Part shown: positions 1 to 7,977 of the stretch, piece after piece
How the letters are laid out: every line of letters begins with the position of its first letter
Position numbering within the stretch: position 1 is the first letter of the stretch
Assembly: GCF_001544555.2 (NCBI RefSeq)
Contig: NZ_FCOK02000028.1
Coordinates: 1 to 64,000, forward strand
Source: Caballeronia udeis
Lineage (GTDB): Bacteria; Pseudomonadota; Gammaproteobacteria; Burkholderiales; Burkholderiaceae
Reading direction: 5' to 3'
DNA: 64,000 bases
Program-made: the position numbers and the translations under genes
The notes under the pieces: model-generated
The model's input: only the letters and a program-made list of their open reading frames with translations
What the model was told of the DNA's origin: nothing
Database searches by the model: none

Positions 1-803
1 GCCGCTACAGTTCGACAGAGCCGACTTTTATCCCTGTTCCACCAACCACACAAGGTGCAGTATGAAGCGTAAGCCTTGTCCTGCGGATGATAGGGACGCG
101 CCGGCAGAATCGAGGTGCCGTAGTGGCGCGCGAAGTCGAGCACCGTGTCGTTGCTGCGCGGTTCGTATCGGTTAGCGTCCGAGATCAGCGCACGTGGGTT
201 GTCGGGCACGATGAGCTGGGTCACGCCGCCGTAAAAGCTCAGCGCGCGCGCCGTTGATTCAAGCCAGTCAGCCATGGTCTCGCGCGGCGTGGCACAGGCA
301 AAGGTGTAGCTGGAGGCACCCATCGCGGCGACGAAGATGTGAGCCCGACTGCCGTCGGTCAATGCGATGGTAGGACCAGCGTAGTCGATGAACAGCTTCT
401 CGCCCGCGCGATGAATCTGCCGCATCGAACGCTTGAGCTGCCTGGCGAAGCGCCGATAGTTATCGCAGAACTGGGAATAGGCGTAGGTCTGGCGGTCCGC
501 GTGCTCGGCCCGGTATTCCTCCCACAGCAGCATCAGCGTCATGCCTTTGCGGCGCAACTCCTGGTGGAGGCGGCCATAGTCCGGTTGGACATGATTACGT
601 GGTTTCTGAGGCGCGACCAACAGTCGCCGCTCGAGCGTGATCTCGTCAGCATCTTGCACCGCCGCCCAGTCCAAGCCCGCCGCCGCGGCGAGCCCCACAT
701 ACTTGGTGACAACGCCTTTGGAGATGCCCAGCGCGCCGGCAATCTGCTCGTGCGAAAGTTTGGCGTCCAGCTTCAAACGCAATACGTCTCTTATCTTACG
801 CAT
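1..803 (-). pseudogene. istA: IS21-family transposase IstA, truncated
   Basis: Leftward reading frame open from an ATG at 803 to the window edge. It starts MRKIRDVLRLK, has an N-terminal helix-turn-helix (HEQIAGALGISKGVVTKY), and then the integrase core with FIDYAG and VPDN, which carry the first two catalytic aspartates of the IS21 DDE triad. IstA similarity runs to about PARPYHPQDKA (near position 70). In the family this is followed at once by the catalytic Glu (DKAK-E), but here the frame continues as unrelated YASYCTLCGWW. The protein therefore lacks the last catalytic residue and the C-terminal half, unless the window edge hides a rearrangement. No istB is visible. The family call is firm; inactivity is inferred from the missing Glu. 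Confidence 0.8.
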
Positions 804-905
804 ATTGATCCTTGGTGCGGGCACGCTGTCTCCAGACGAAAAAGCTGGAAGCGTACCCACTCAGTTGCTCATATGCGTAACATCATTCCTGCGCCGTACA
901 ACGTC

Positions 906-1057
906 GTTCCGGCATCGTGACCGATGATTCCGGCATCGTGACCAGTGATTCCGGAAGTCCTCCGAAATCGGTCACGTTCGCCCGGAATGGGCGGTCACGA
1001 TGAACCAGAATGGCCGGTCACGTTCGTCCGGAATCGTCGGTCACGATGCTCCGGAAT
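906..1057. repeat. IS21-type element end: cluster of short repeats
   Basis: At least six degenerate copies of a roughly 20-bp unit built from GGTCACG(A/T)T and CCGGAAT lie upstream of the istA start. Two copies (about 906-952) are in one orientation (CGTGACC..GATTCCGG). Four copies (about 968-1057) are in the other (CGGTCACGTTCG..CCGGAAT). IS21-family elements carry multiple transposase-binding repeats at their ends, so this is read as the terminal region of the element whose istA lies at 1-803. The exact terminal base cannot be set, but coding sequence of a foreign gene resumes within a few bases of 1057. Confidence 0.65.
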
Positions 1058-1527
1058 ACCCAAATATACGCGTGCCGGTCATCGCGGCCATCGAGGGGCG
1101 TGCACATATCCACTCGGAGTATATTCTGCTGTCCAACGTCATAGTGGCAGCGGAAGGCGCATCCTTTCATGACATGGGCCACTATGCTGCGGGTGTCGTG
1201 CCTGGCGACGGTATCTTTACCACCTGGAGCTATCGCGCAGGAGCGGGGCGGGCGGAAGCTTTCCTGCTCAACGCGCAGCCTGTTACGGCGGCTGTCGCAC
1301 GCGAGTGGGGAGTGGTTGCAGAGGTCGTGCCAGACGGTCAGGCGCTTGGCCGCGCACAGGAACTGGCGAGGCAGTATTTGAAAGCGCCCGAAGTGGCACG
1401 CCGCAACACGCGGGTACACTTTATTTGGCCCTTGAAGCAACGCATCGTGCAGGAAGTCGGCTATGGGTTGTCGCTCGAAGGCGCCTCCGCAGCCGCCCTT
1501 ATGAAAGCAACGCAGGCGAAGAGCTGA
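1058..1527 (+). pseudogene. Enoyl-CoA hydratase/isomerase family, 5'-truncated
   Basis: The frame reads VPVIAAIEGRAHIHSEYILL, then a crotonase-like middle (VTAAVAREWGVVAEVVPDG) and the end ALMKATQAKS. IAAIEG and the later AREWGVVAEVV segment are typical crotonase landmarks. About the first 100 residues of a normal (about 260-residue) protein are missing, including the first oxyanion-hole strand. The break coincides with the IS21 repeat cluster, so insertion probably removed the 5' part. The frame stays open into the IS end (from 1000) but that part is not hydratase sequence. After the TGA at 1525-1527 the same frame is open for another 59 codons (to about 1710) with no start codon and no family I recognise. 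Confidence 0.7.
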
Positions 1528-1713
1528 CTGCTACGAGCAGCACCTCTCGATTTGTGGAAATCCGGGAAAGCGAGTGCGTTGTCGGGTACCGTTGTGGCGC
1601 ACTTGCTCAGGCCCGAGATCGATCCCAACCGCGGCTTCGCACCGCAACTGGGCGAATTCTACATCGACGGATGGCACGTTGGCCTTTGGGGATCAATGGA
1701 ACGGTAACTGTAC

Positions 1714-2160
1714 TTAAGCACTGCCAACCGGTTTCTGCCCTGGCGCAAGGCGTCCCGGTGGCGCATTTTTCACGGCGTCGATGAGCCGGCGCGTGACCTG
1801 CACCTCAGCGTCAGCTTGCGCGGCCCGCCGCTGCGCGTCCCGTTGCTGCGATCGGGTGTGCATCAGGGCATCGAGGGTGGTCAGATGCTGCTGTGCGACG
1901 TTTTCTGTTTTCTGCTGCGATAGTCTGAGTTCGGTTCGCAGGGAAGCAAGCGCCTCAGCGCGCTGTACTGCTGCGTCCTTCAGTTCGACCCTGACCGTCT
2001 GGAGTTCCGTGCGCAGTTCTTCGAGCTGCTTCTCGCTTTTCGTGTCCTGACCCGAGTGCGCTGGTCGCCGGTTTCGTCGAGTTGCCGGCGGATTTCCTGC
2101 AGGCGGGCTTCGGTCGCCGCGTGAGCCTCTCGTTGCGTGCCGAGGCGCGTCACCAGGCAC
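1714..2160 (-). pseudogene. Coiled-coil protein fragment, possibly KfrA-like
   Basis: The leftward frame encodes a highly charged coiled coil (SEKQLEELRTELQTVRVEL and onward) ending in a short basic/Pro-rich tail. The first 35 or so residues of this frame (Arg/Pro-rich) look like out-of-frame translation. A neighbouring leftward frame just upstream reads QREAHAATEARLQEIRRQL, also coiled coil, so a frameshift near 2050 is likely. Plasmid KfrA-type DNA-binding proteins have an N-terminal DNA-binding domain and a long coiled coil of this composition. No DNA-binding domain is visible here. The opposite strand at about 2120-2250 also reads like coiled coil (RAEARHQAQEAEAVRDRD), so the segment may be rearranged. 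The assignment rests on composition only. Confidence 0.35.
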
Positions 2161-2261
2161 AGGAAGCCGAAGCGGTACGCGACCGGGACGCCGCCGAACT
2201 CAAGGTCGTCAGGCAGTCCGCGGCGGTGGCGCAGGTCGCACTCGAAGCAACACTCACCGTA

Positions 2262-3287
2262 CTATCGCAATACATCCTCAACACAGCTCTGGTTCGGCTT
2301 GTCGACGCTCGTGGCATCGAGCATTGATCGGAGCCTTGCCCCGATCAGTGTCTTGGCCTCGTCGATAATATCGTCGATAAGTGCCTTCACAGTCGGAACA
2401 TCATGAATCAAGCCAGCAACCATGCCGCAGCTCCAGGCGCCGGAATCCAGCAAGCCGTCGCGCATGACTTTAGAATAAACACCGGCCACCTGGTCAATGA
2501 TGTCTTCGATACGCAGAGTATTTCCCTTCTCGCGCTCGATCTCCAAAAGACGTTCCACACCTGCATTGTTGAGCACGCGCTCAGTATTTCTCAGGCCGCG
2601 CATGATCAGCCGCGTGTCCAACTCGGTTGAGTTAACAATCGCCCTTTTTACGTTCTGATGAACCGGTGCTTCTTGCGTAGCAACGAACCGAGTGCCCATG
2701 CTGATGCCCTCAGAGCCCAGCGCGAGTGCCGCCACCAGACTGCGCCCGTTAGCCATGCCACCCGAAGCAATAGTTGGAATAGCTAGCTCGTCAGCCGCAC
2801 GTGGCAGCAAGATCATATTCGGAACATCGTCCTCTCCTGGATGGCCACCGCATTCGAAGCCATCCACAGTGACAGCATCGCATCCTATCTGCTGTGCTTT
2901 AAGGGCATGCCGTATTGACGTGCACTTGTGAAAAACCTTGATGCCCGCGTCTTTGAGACTACCCATGTAGGGCTCTGGATTGCGACCCGCCGTCTCGACG
3001 ATGCGCACGCCACCCTGTTTGATAGCATCAATGTACTCAGGATAGGGAGGGGTCGAGAACGTGGGAAGGAATGTGAGATTCACGCCAAACGGTTGATCGG
3101 TCATTTCCCTGCACCGTGCAATTTCCTTTGCAAGTAGTTCCGGCGTCTTTTGTGTCAGGGCAGTGATAATGCCCAAGCCGCCTGCGTTGGAAACCGCAGA
3201 GGCCAGTTCTGCGAGGCCGACGTAATGCATCCCTCCCTGTATGATGGGATATTTAATCTGGAAAAGTTCGGTTATACGTGTCTGCAT
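2262..3287 (-). CDS. Nitronate monooxygenase (2-nitropropane dioxygenase family)
   Basis: A 341-residue FMN-dependent TIM-barrel enzyme that oxidises alkyl nitronates (for example propionate 3-nitronate) to carbonyl compounds and nitrite. Visible landmarks are the N-terminal YPIIQGGMHYVG and AVSNAGGLG, the central VDGFECGGHPGEDD with the conserved Gly-Gly-His of the active site, IASGGMANGRS (phosphate-binding loop) and ALGSEGISMGTRF. It is the last gene of a leftward set behind an HCCA-isomerase-like gene (34 bp upstream) and an acyl-CoA synthetase. The C-terminal tail after LIGARL (about 20 residues) looks longer than usual and lies next to the rearranged coiled-coil region, so the native end may have been replaced. 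Substrate is unknown; many family members in catabolic operons act on other compounds. Confidence 0.85.
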   Translation of the reverse strand: MQTRITELFQIKYPIIQGGMHYVGLAELASAVSNAGGLGIITALTQKTPELLAKEIARCREMTDQPFGVNLTFLPTFSTPPYPEYIDAIKQGGVRIVETAGRNPEPYMGSLKDAGIKVFHKCTSIRHALKAQQIGCDAVTVDGFECGGHPGEDDVPNMILLPRAADELAIPTIASGGMANGRSLVAALALGSEGISMGTRFVATQEAPVHQNVKRAIVNSTELDTRLIMRGLRNTERVLNNAGVERLLEIEREKGNTLRIEDIIDQVAGVYSKVMRDGLLDSGAWSCGMVAGLIHDVPTVKALIDDIIDEAKTLIGARLRSMLDATSVDKPNQSCVEDVLR

Positions 3288-3321
3288 GCTGGCTCCTCAT
3301 ATCCTTTGAGTTTCTCTATCG

Positions 3322-3951
3322 TTAATCCGGGGTGAGAGGGGTGACCGTAGCCGGCACATATCGCGCCCCAGCGGCAAGATACTGATCGAGTAGCCAAATG
3401 CGGTCCCCGCCCCAAAAAAGTTCGTTTCCTGCTGCGAATGTCGGGGAGCCAAACACCCCCCGGGAGACTGCAGCTTGAGTCGCCTCGTTGACAGCGCTAC
3501 GTGATTCTTTCGATTCAATGGTTTCTCGAAAGCATTGCTTGTCGATACCCACCGCCTTCTGCGCGACATCGAACAAGATATCCCTGTCCCCGAGGTTCCG
3601 CCCCTCACCCCAACGTGCACTCAACAACGCCTTCGCCAGCGCCGGTCGCTTTTCAAGCGGTTGCGTGTACATCAACTGATGAGCGGGTACAGGGTCAAAC
3701 ATGGAGAAATCATCGGTAAGCGGCAGTCCTAATACTTTTGCCATTCGTGATGCGTCATGACGGGCATAGGGGCCTTTGAGCGGCGTATCAAGCAGCGGCT
3801 TCAGCCCCATTACCTTCACTACCACAACGCCAAGCCGGAAGGGTAGCCATTGAAGTTTTTTACCGTGACGCTCTGCCAAGACCTCAATCTCATTCGATGC
3901 GAGGTACGCGTAGGGCGAGACGAAATCAAAATAGAATGCGATCGAATCCAT
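3322..3951 (-). CDS. DsbA-like/2-hydroxychromene-2-carboxylate isomerase family
   Basis: About 209 residues from ATG at 3951 (MDSIAFYFDFVSPYAYLAS). An open frame extends to 4038, but the added residues have no family character. The start motif FDFVSPYAYLA, the all-helical insert and the late GVFGSPTF (cis-proline loop) identify the kappa-GST/HCCA isomerase group. NahD-type members isomerise 2-hydroxychromene-2-carboxylate with glutathione in naphthalene degradation; many others have unknown substrates. It lies between an acyl-CoA synthetase (105 bp upstream) and nitronate monooxygenase (34 bp downstream) on the same strand, so it is probably part of one catabolic transcript. Family confident, substrate unknown. 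Confidence 0.8.
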   Translation of the reverse strand: MDSIAFYFDFVSPYAYLASNEIEVLAERHGKKLQWLPFRLGVVVVKVMGLKPLLDTPLKGPYARHDASRMAKVLGLPLTDDFSMFDPVPAHQLMYTQPLEKRPALAKALLSARWGEGRNLGDRDILFDVAQKAVGIDKQCFRETIESKESRSAVNEATQAAVSRGVFGSPTFAAGNELFWGGDRIWLLDQYLAAGARYVPATVTPLTPD

Positions 3952-4056
3952 GGTTTCATCGGGAAAATTGAGCGTCTTGCCCGTATCCTGTGACCCCGGC
4001 GGAGTTTGAAATAGTCCGCCCCAAGAGGTTGCTCTCACCAGGGCGTAACTGACAAA

Positions 4057-5688
4057 TTACGGGGCACCGTTCAGTGACTTGTCCGCACGAACTTCTTTAA
4101 GGAGTTGCTCACGCAGAACATATTTCTGGATCTTTCCCGATGCAGTCTGAGGGAACTCATCCACGAAACGCCAGACCCGTGGCGTCTTGTATGTTGCGAG
4201 ACGCGTTCGACAAAAGCTCGTGAGTTCGCTCTCTCCTTCGGCATGTCCGGCTCCGAGCTGGACGAAGGCCGCGATGATTTCACCCCATTCGGCGTCGGGC
4301 AACCCGACCACGCAAGCGCCTGAAACAGCAGGATGGCTAAGCAAAACCTCCTCGATTTCGCGCGGATATACGTTTTCGCCACCGCGAATGATCATCTCCT
4401 TCATTCTTCCCTGAATGGTGAGATAGCCATCGTTTGCCATCGAACCCAAATCGCCCGTCCGAAGCCATCCGTCGTCGGTCAGCGCCTGTCGCGTTGCTTC
4501 CGCATTATCGAAGTAGCCCTTGGTTACGCAATTTCCCCGAGTCCAAATTTCACCCAATGTGCAGATCGGCACAGTTTCGCCGCTTTGCGGATTGGCCACT
4601 TTGACTTCGACTTGTGGCATGGGCCGCCCGACAGTCAACGCCCAACCCGATCGAGACTCGTTCTCGCGCGTATGAGTGATATATGGCGAGGCTTCCGTTT
4701 GCCCGAATCCAATGCCCACCCTGATGCGAAGGGTATTCTCGATCCTCTGTACAAGCTCCGGCGGGACAGGCGCGCCGCCGAGCGTTGCGAGTCTCCAGGA
4801 ACTCAAGTCGAAGGCGGTCAACTCTGGGTACTCGAGAATGCGAACTAGCATGGTTGGAACTGCGGACATCAATGTACCGCGCTCCGATTCAATCAGATTC
4901 AACATCAACGCCGGATCGAACGTCGGCGGAAGCACATGAGTTCCTCCCGTCTGCAATGCTCCCAAAGTCACGAGACCGCACCCGGCAGTATGAAACATGG
5001 GCATGGGATTGACCCATGTGTCGCCTTTACGCGCACCGATAACTTGCGCATAGATTCGCCCATTGTTTGCCAACCCCCGATGGGTTAGAAGCGCGCCTTT
5101 GGGAAAGCCTGTGGTGCCAGATGTGTATTGAATTTGGGCTATATCGCCAGGTTCAACACGTGGCAACGTGGCGACCCCTGACGAACCTTCAACAAAATCT
5201 CCCCAACTTTTCAGCGAAATGATTTCCCGCAAGAGTGGCAGTTCAGGTTTGACTTCCTCCAAGACCGCCGAGAGTTTCCTTCCGCGATACTCGGGTTCTA
5301 CGATAATTCCGCAGGCCCGTGACTGCTTGAGGACATGCGTGAGCTCCGAAGCGAGATACGCCGGGTTCACAGTGACAAGCGTAATACCCGCGAGTGCTGC
5401 ACCCAGTTCGATTTGCACCCATTCCGGGCGGTTCGATGCCCATACCGCGACATGCTCGCCCGGGCGAAAGCAACTCAGAAGTGCGCCCGCTACTTTGCGT
5501 GATTGCGTCAGCAGTTCGCCATAGGTCCAGCGACGCCTGTCGGTTCCGCTTACACCCTCAACCAGCGCGACTTCATTTTTCCAACGCTCTGCTGCATTTG
5601 TGAGCGCGTCCCCAATGCTGATCTCCAGGAATGGCTCGGTTTGGTTTGCGGGCCAGTACGCCAGGTTCTGTGAAGCGGCATGTTCCAT
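4057..5688 (-). CDS. AMP-dependent acyl-CoA synthetase (fatty acid/aryl-CoA ligase)
   Basis: 543 residues; activates a carboxylic acid to its CoA thioester via an acyl-adenylate. The ANL-superfamily signatures are all present: YTSGTTGFPKG (P-loop-like A3 motif, about residue 192), GFGQTEASP (A5), TGDLGSMANDGYL (A7), GRMKEMIIRGGENVYP (A8 hinge) and TASGKIQKY with the catalytic lysine near the C terminus. It resembles medium-chain/FadD3-like ligases. It is the first gene of the leftward operon with the isomerase and nitronate monooxygenase, and is divergent from the TetR gene at 6023. The neighbouring broken enoyl-CoA hydratase suggests the original cluster fed a beta-oxidation-like route. Acid substrate cannot be read from the sequence. 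Confidence 0.9.
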   Translation of the reverse strand: MEHAASQNLAYWPANQTEPFLEISIGDALTNAAERWKNEVALVEGVSGTDRRRWTYGELLTQSRKVAGALLSCFRPGEHVAVWASNRPEWVQIELGAALAGITLVTVNPAYLASELTHVLKQSRACGIIVEPEYRGRKLSAVLEEVKPELPLLREIISLKSWGDFVEGSSGVATLPRVEPGDIAQIQYTSGTTGFPKGALLTHRGLANNGRIYAQVIGARKGDTWVNPMPMFHTAGCGLVTLGALQTGGTHVLPPTFDPALMLNLIESERGTLMSAVPTMLVRILEYPELTAFDLSSWRLATLGGAPVPPELVQRIENTLRIRVGIGFGQTEASPYITHTRENESRSGWALTVGRPMPQVEVKVANPQSGETVPICTLGEIWTRGNCVTKGYFDNAEATRQALTDDGWLRTGDLGSMANDGYLTIQGRMKEMIIRGGENVYPREIEEVLLSHPAVSGACVVGLPDAEWGEIIAAFVQLGAGHAEGESELTSFCRTRLATYKTPRVWRFVDEFPQTASGKIQKYVLREQLLKEVRADKSLNGAP

Positions 5689-5922
5689 GTGACTTATGTC
5701 TCCGTCTGTCTACTCCGTCTATCTATGCACCAGGCGCAAGATAAATGTAATGTTTCGCGGTGCTGTATATCGCCCGCGAGGTCGCAACTTGATTACGTCC
5801 CTATCATAAGCGGCGCACTTTCGTGCTTCTATTCGGATTTCGGTGCCCCGATTTCGGTCCGCCACGACGCCTTTCTTCCAGGGTGCCCGCGTGACTTACT
5901 GGGCGCCTACTCGGATATCCCA

Positions 5923-5942
5923 TGTCCCGAAGTTTCAGGACA
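5923..5942. promoter_or_regulatory. Candidate TetR operator (20-bp palindrome)
   Basis: TGTCCCGAAGTTTCAGGACA: the outer TGTCC/GGACA and inner GAA/TTC arms are symmetric, with 16 of 20 positions matching the reverse complement. It lies 81 bp before the GTG start of the TetR gene and just upstream of a TAAAAT box (about 5954-5959), as expected for an autoregulatory operator. I saw no second copy near the divergent acyl-CoA synthetase start. Confidence 0.55.
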
Positions 5943-6022
5943 CGCGCATAAGGCTAAAATGGATAGGGCGCAGGTCGCGCCTGGTGGTGGCCGTCGAGAA
6001 CATTGTTGCCGAGGAGGAAGAG

Positions 6023-6682
6023 GTGCCTGTCAAAGGTCGGAAATTTGGCGCGAATGCACAGATTGCCGTGCGCCGCAGGCCGAGGCAAGGACGGTCCCTG
6101 ATGACTGTTGACGCCATTCTCGAGGCGGCTCAACAGCTTTTGATAAGAGATGGATTTGAAGCCACGAGCACGACTCGCATTGCCGAAGCAGCGGGTGTCA
6201 GTGTTGGTTCACTTTATGAATACTTCACCAGCAAGGAAGCCCTTGTCGCGAAGCTGATCAAACGCCATTGTGACAACCTGCTTGACACGTACGCCGGAGC
6301 TTTCAAAGAGGTGGAGGGCAAGGGGATAGCGTCATTGGTCGACGCGTGGATCGATACAAGTGTGGACGCGTATGCAAAAGATCTTGCCCTGCATCGCGTT
6401 CTTCTCGATCAGATGGGCAAGGTGAGCAAGACGCAGCACCTGAGAAGCGTTTCTCTCGCTATTGCTGACCTTCTCGAAAGCGCGCTTCGCAAATGCGGGG
6501 AGCCGGTACCCAGGCCGGACCTACGCCTCGCGGCTTTTGTCATTGAGTCATCCGGAGAAGCCCTTTTACATAGGGCCATTCTTTACGGAGACAATCTCCT
6601 AAACGATGAGTTGCTGCGCGAGTGGAAACTCATGACCCGCCTTTATCTTGCGAGTGCGGACGGTTTGCCCTCGCAGGCGTGA
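6023..6682 (+). CDS. TetR/AcrR-family transcriptional regulator
   Basis: About 219 residues, taken from GTG at 6023 because a strong purine-rich ribosome site (GAGGAGGAAGAG) precedes it. The frame is open back to 5843, but that part includes the probable operator and promoter. The N-terminal HTH is typical: ILEAAQQLLIRDGFEATSTT, then IAEAAGVSVGSLYEYFTSKEAL. The C-terminal half is a generic ligand-binding helical domain. The gene is divergent from the acyl-CoA synthetase operon, so it probably represses that operon and itself, responding to a CoA thioester or free acid. The palindrome at 5923-5942 is the likely binding site. The effector is unknown. Confidence 0.85.
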   Translation: MPVKGRKFGANAQIAVRRRPRQGRSLMTVDAILEAAQQLLIRDGFEATSTTRIAEAAGVSVGSLYEYFTSKEALVAKLIKRHCDNLLDTYAGAFKEVEGKGIASLVDAWIDTSVDAYAKDLALHRVLLDQMGKVSKTQHLRSVSLAIADLLESALRKCGEPVPRPDLRLAAFVIESSGEALLHRAILYGDNLLNDELLREWKLMTRLYLASADGLPSQA

Positions 6683-6888
6683 CAGAATCGGGATCCCTTT
6701 CAGCGGTGCCACAACCGACGCTCCTAAGCGCGTGCAGCCAGCTTTTCGCCGCCATCCCCGTAGTTATTATGACCTTCGATCGGATCGCGATTCGGATTCT
6801 CCGACGCCAGGCAAGTCGGGGATGGCAGGGTGGTATTGGGACAGTTGGCGGCCACCTCTGGTCGTCCGGCGTCGCCGGGTCTGAGGGG

Positions 6889-6922
6889 ATTGCATTTCTC
6901 GCAATTGATACGACGCGATTCG
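6889..6922 (+). repeat. Imperfect inverted repeat, left copy
   Basis: ATTGCATTTCTCGCAATTGA.. (ATTGATAC-N-ACGCG core). It matches, on the other strand, the segment at about 7871-7905 (TTGCAGGCCTTGCTATTGAT..) at roughly three quarters of positions, with conserved spacing between TTGCA, ATTGATAC and ACGCG. Both copies point inward and flank two small exported-protein genes. Confidence 0.35.
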
Positions 6923-6941
6923 CTGTGCGGCGGCGCTCTTT

Positions 6942-7115
6942 CTATTGGCTGGTTGCCGAAGCGGACCCCGGTGCCTGCCCTGCGCTCGGTGCAGGCACCC
7001 CTGTAGTTTTGGGCGTTTCGTCGTTACCCGTACCCGACCGGTTACAGCCGCCCACGCCAGCTCCCAGGATGGCAACCGCGCTTACCAACAAGACACTTCG
7101 AAGGATCGACTTCAT
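6942..7115 (-). CDS. Small lipoprotein
   Basis: 57 residues from ATG at 7115, preceded by a good AGGGGG ribosome site. The signal peptide MKSILRSVLLVSAVAILGAG leads to a lipobox (GVGGC), so the mature protein would be lipid-anchored. The remaining 30 or so residues are Gly/Ser/Pro/Thr-rich and probably unstructured. It is followed in the same direction as, and lies downstream of, another small secreted-protein gene (7302-7607). Function unknown. The in-frame extension to 7148 is rejected because signal peptide and ribosome site both fix the inner start. Confidence 0.65.
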   Translation of the reverse strand: MKSILRSVLLVSAVAILGAGVGGCNRSGTGNDETPKTTGVPAPSAGQAPGSASATSQ

Positions 7116-7301
7116 GGCCGCCCCCTGAAATAGCCGCGATACGGTCATCTAAGCAATGCTCGTGCCGCTTCCATCTCCAGAATCCATTTCGGTCCGGCTT
7201 GGCTCACCAATGTCTTCGAAACGGTCATGCGGTGAATGCCGAGTCGCGCCCTTCAGGTCAACGCCGCCGGCAGTTGGCCCCGCAGCGGCCCCACAGTGTT
7301 G

Positions 7302-7607
7302 TTAATACGGCTTCTTTATGCCGCTGGCTGAGGCGGGCGCGTCCATCGTCCCCGTATTGGTTTTCGGCTGCGCACTGCCCGACGACATTTCCGTTGTGCT
7401 CGAACCCGGCGTCCCGGACGTTGAATCGGTAGTGACGTTTCCATTTGACTTCGTTATGCCAGTTCCACCCTGTCCAGTGCCGTTGCTTCCCGTAGTGCCG
7501 CCCGCGCCGCCCGTACCCGCTCCACCACCCGCACCCTGTGCGTAAGCGGCACCGTAGACTCCAAAAATTAACGCTGAAACCAATAATCCCAATGTGGGAA
7601 CTCGCAT
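7302..7607 (-). CDS. Small secreted Gly/Ser/Thr-rich protein
   Basis: 101 residues from ATG at 7607, with AAGGAG ten bases upstream. A clear Sec signal peptide (MRVPTLGLLVSALIFGVYGA, cleavage after AYA) is followed by a low-complexity mature part of Gly, Ser, Thr and Asn ending GIKKPY. Similar small low-complexity exported proteins are common in Burkholderiaceae and have no assigned role. The longer open frame to 7832 lacks a plausible start context. It lies 186 bp upstream of the small lipoprotein gene on the same strand. Confidence 0.65.
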   Translation of the reverse strand: MRVPTLGLLVSALIFGVYGAAYAQGAGGGAGTGGAGGTTGSNGTGQGGTGITKSNGNVTTDSTSGTPGSSTTEMSSGSAQPKTNTGTMDAPASASGIKKPY

Positions 7608-7977
7608 GGCAGTCTCCTTTACCCATGACCCGGGAGTGGCGCAACAGGCACAACCCGTGGCAAATCCATCGCAATCGCTATGCCACCGCGACCCAAAGTG
7701 TGTGGCTCCCGCGCCAGGGTCCGGACGACTCCTGTCAACGCTCGTCGCTTCTAAAGCCTCGACGATGGGTTGGCGCTCGTGCGCGCCGATGACGAAAAAA
7801 GCCATCATCGATCTGCGGGCGCACTGCAACATTGGCTATTGAGCACGCGAACATTCGGATCATCCGATGCATCGACGAGAACGCGTAGTATCAATAGCAA
7901 GGCCTGCAAGACCGGAAACCTCGGTTCCGCAACCGCGTGCTGGCGGCTGACGCGACCCCTTTACGGAGACAAACACC
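7608..7977. other. Intergenic region with inverted-repeat copy
   Basis: 370 bp between the divergent secreted-protein and hydrolase genes, so it must hold both promoters. The only structure I see is the right copy of the imperfect inverted repeat (about 7871-7905, minus orientation). No convincing open frame. Confidence 0.4.

Noticed and set aside
1528..1713. Open stretch after the hydratase stop reading TVVAHLLRPEIDPNRGF
   Set aside because: No start codon and no family I can name; mentioned only under the hydratase.
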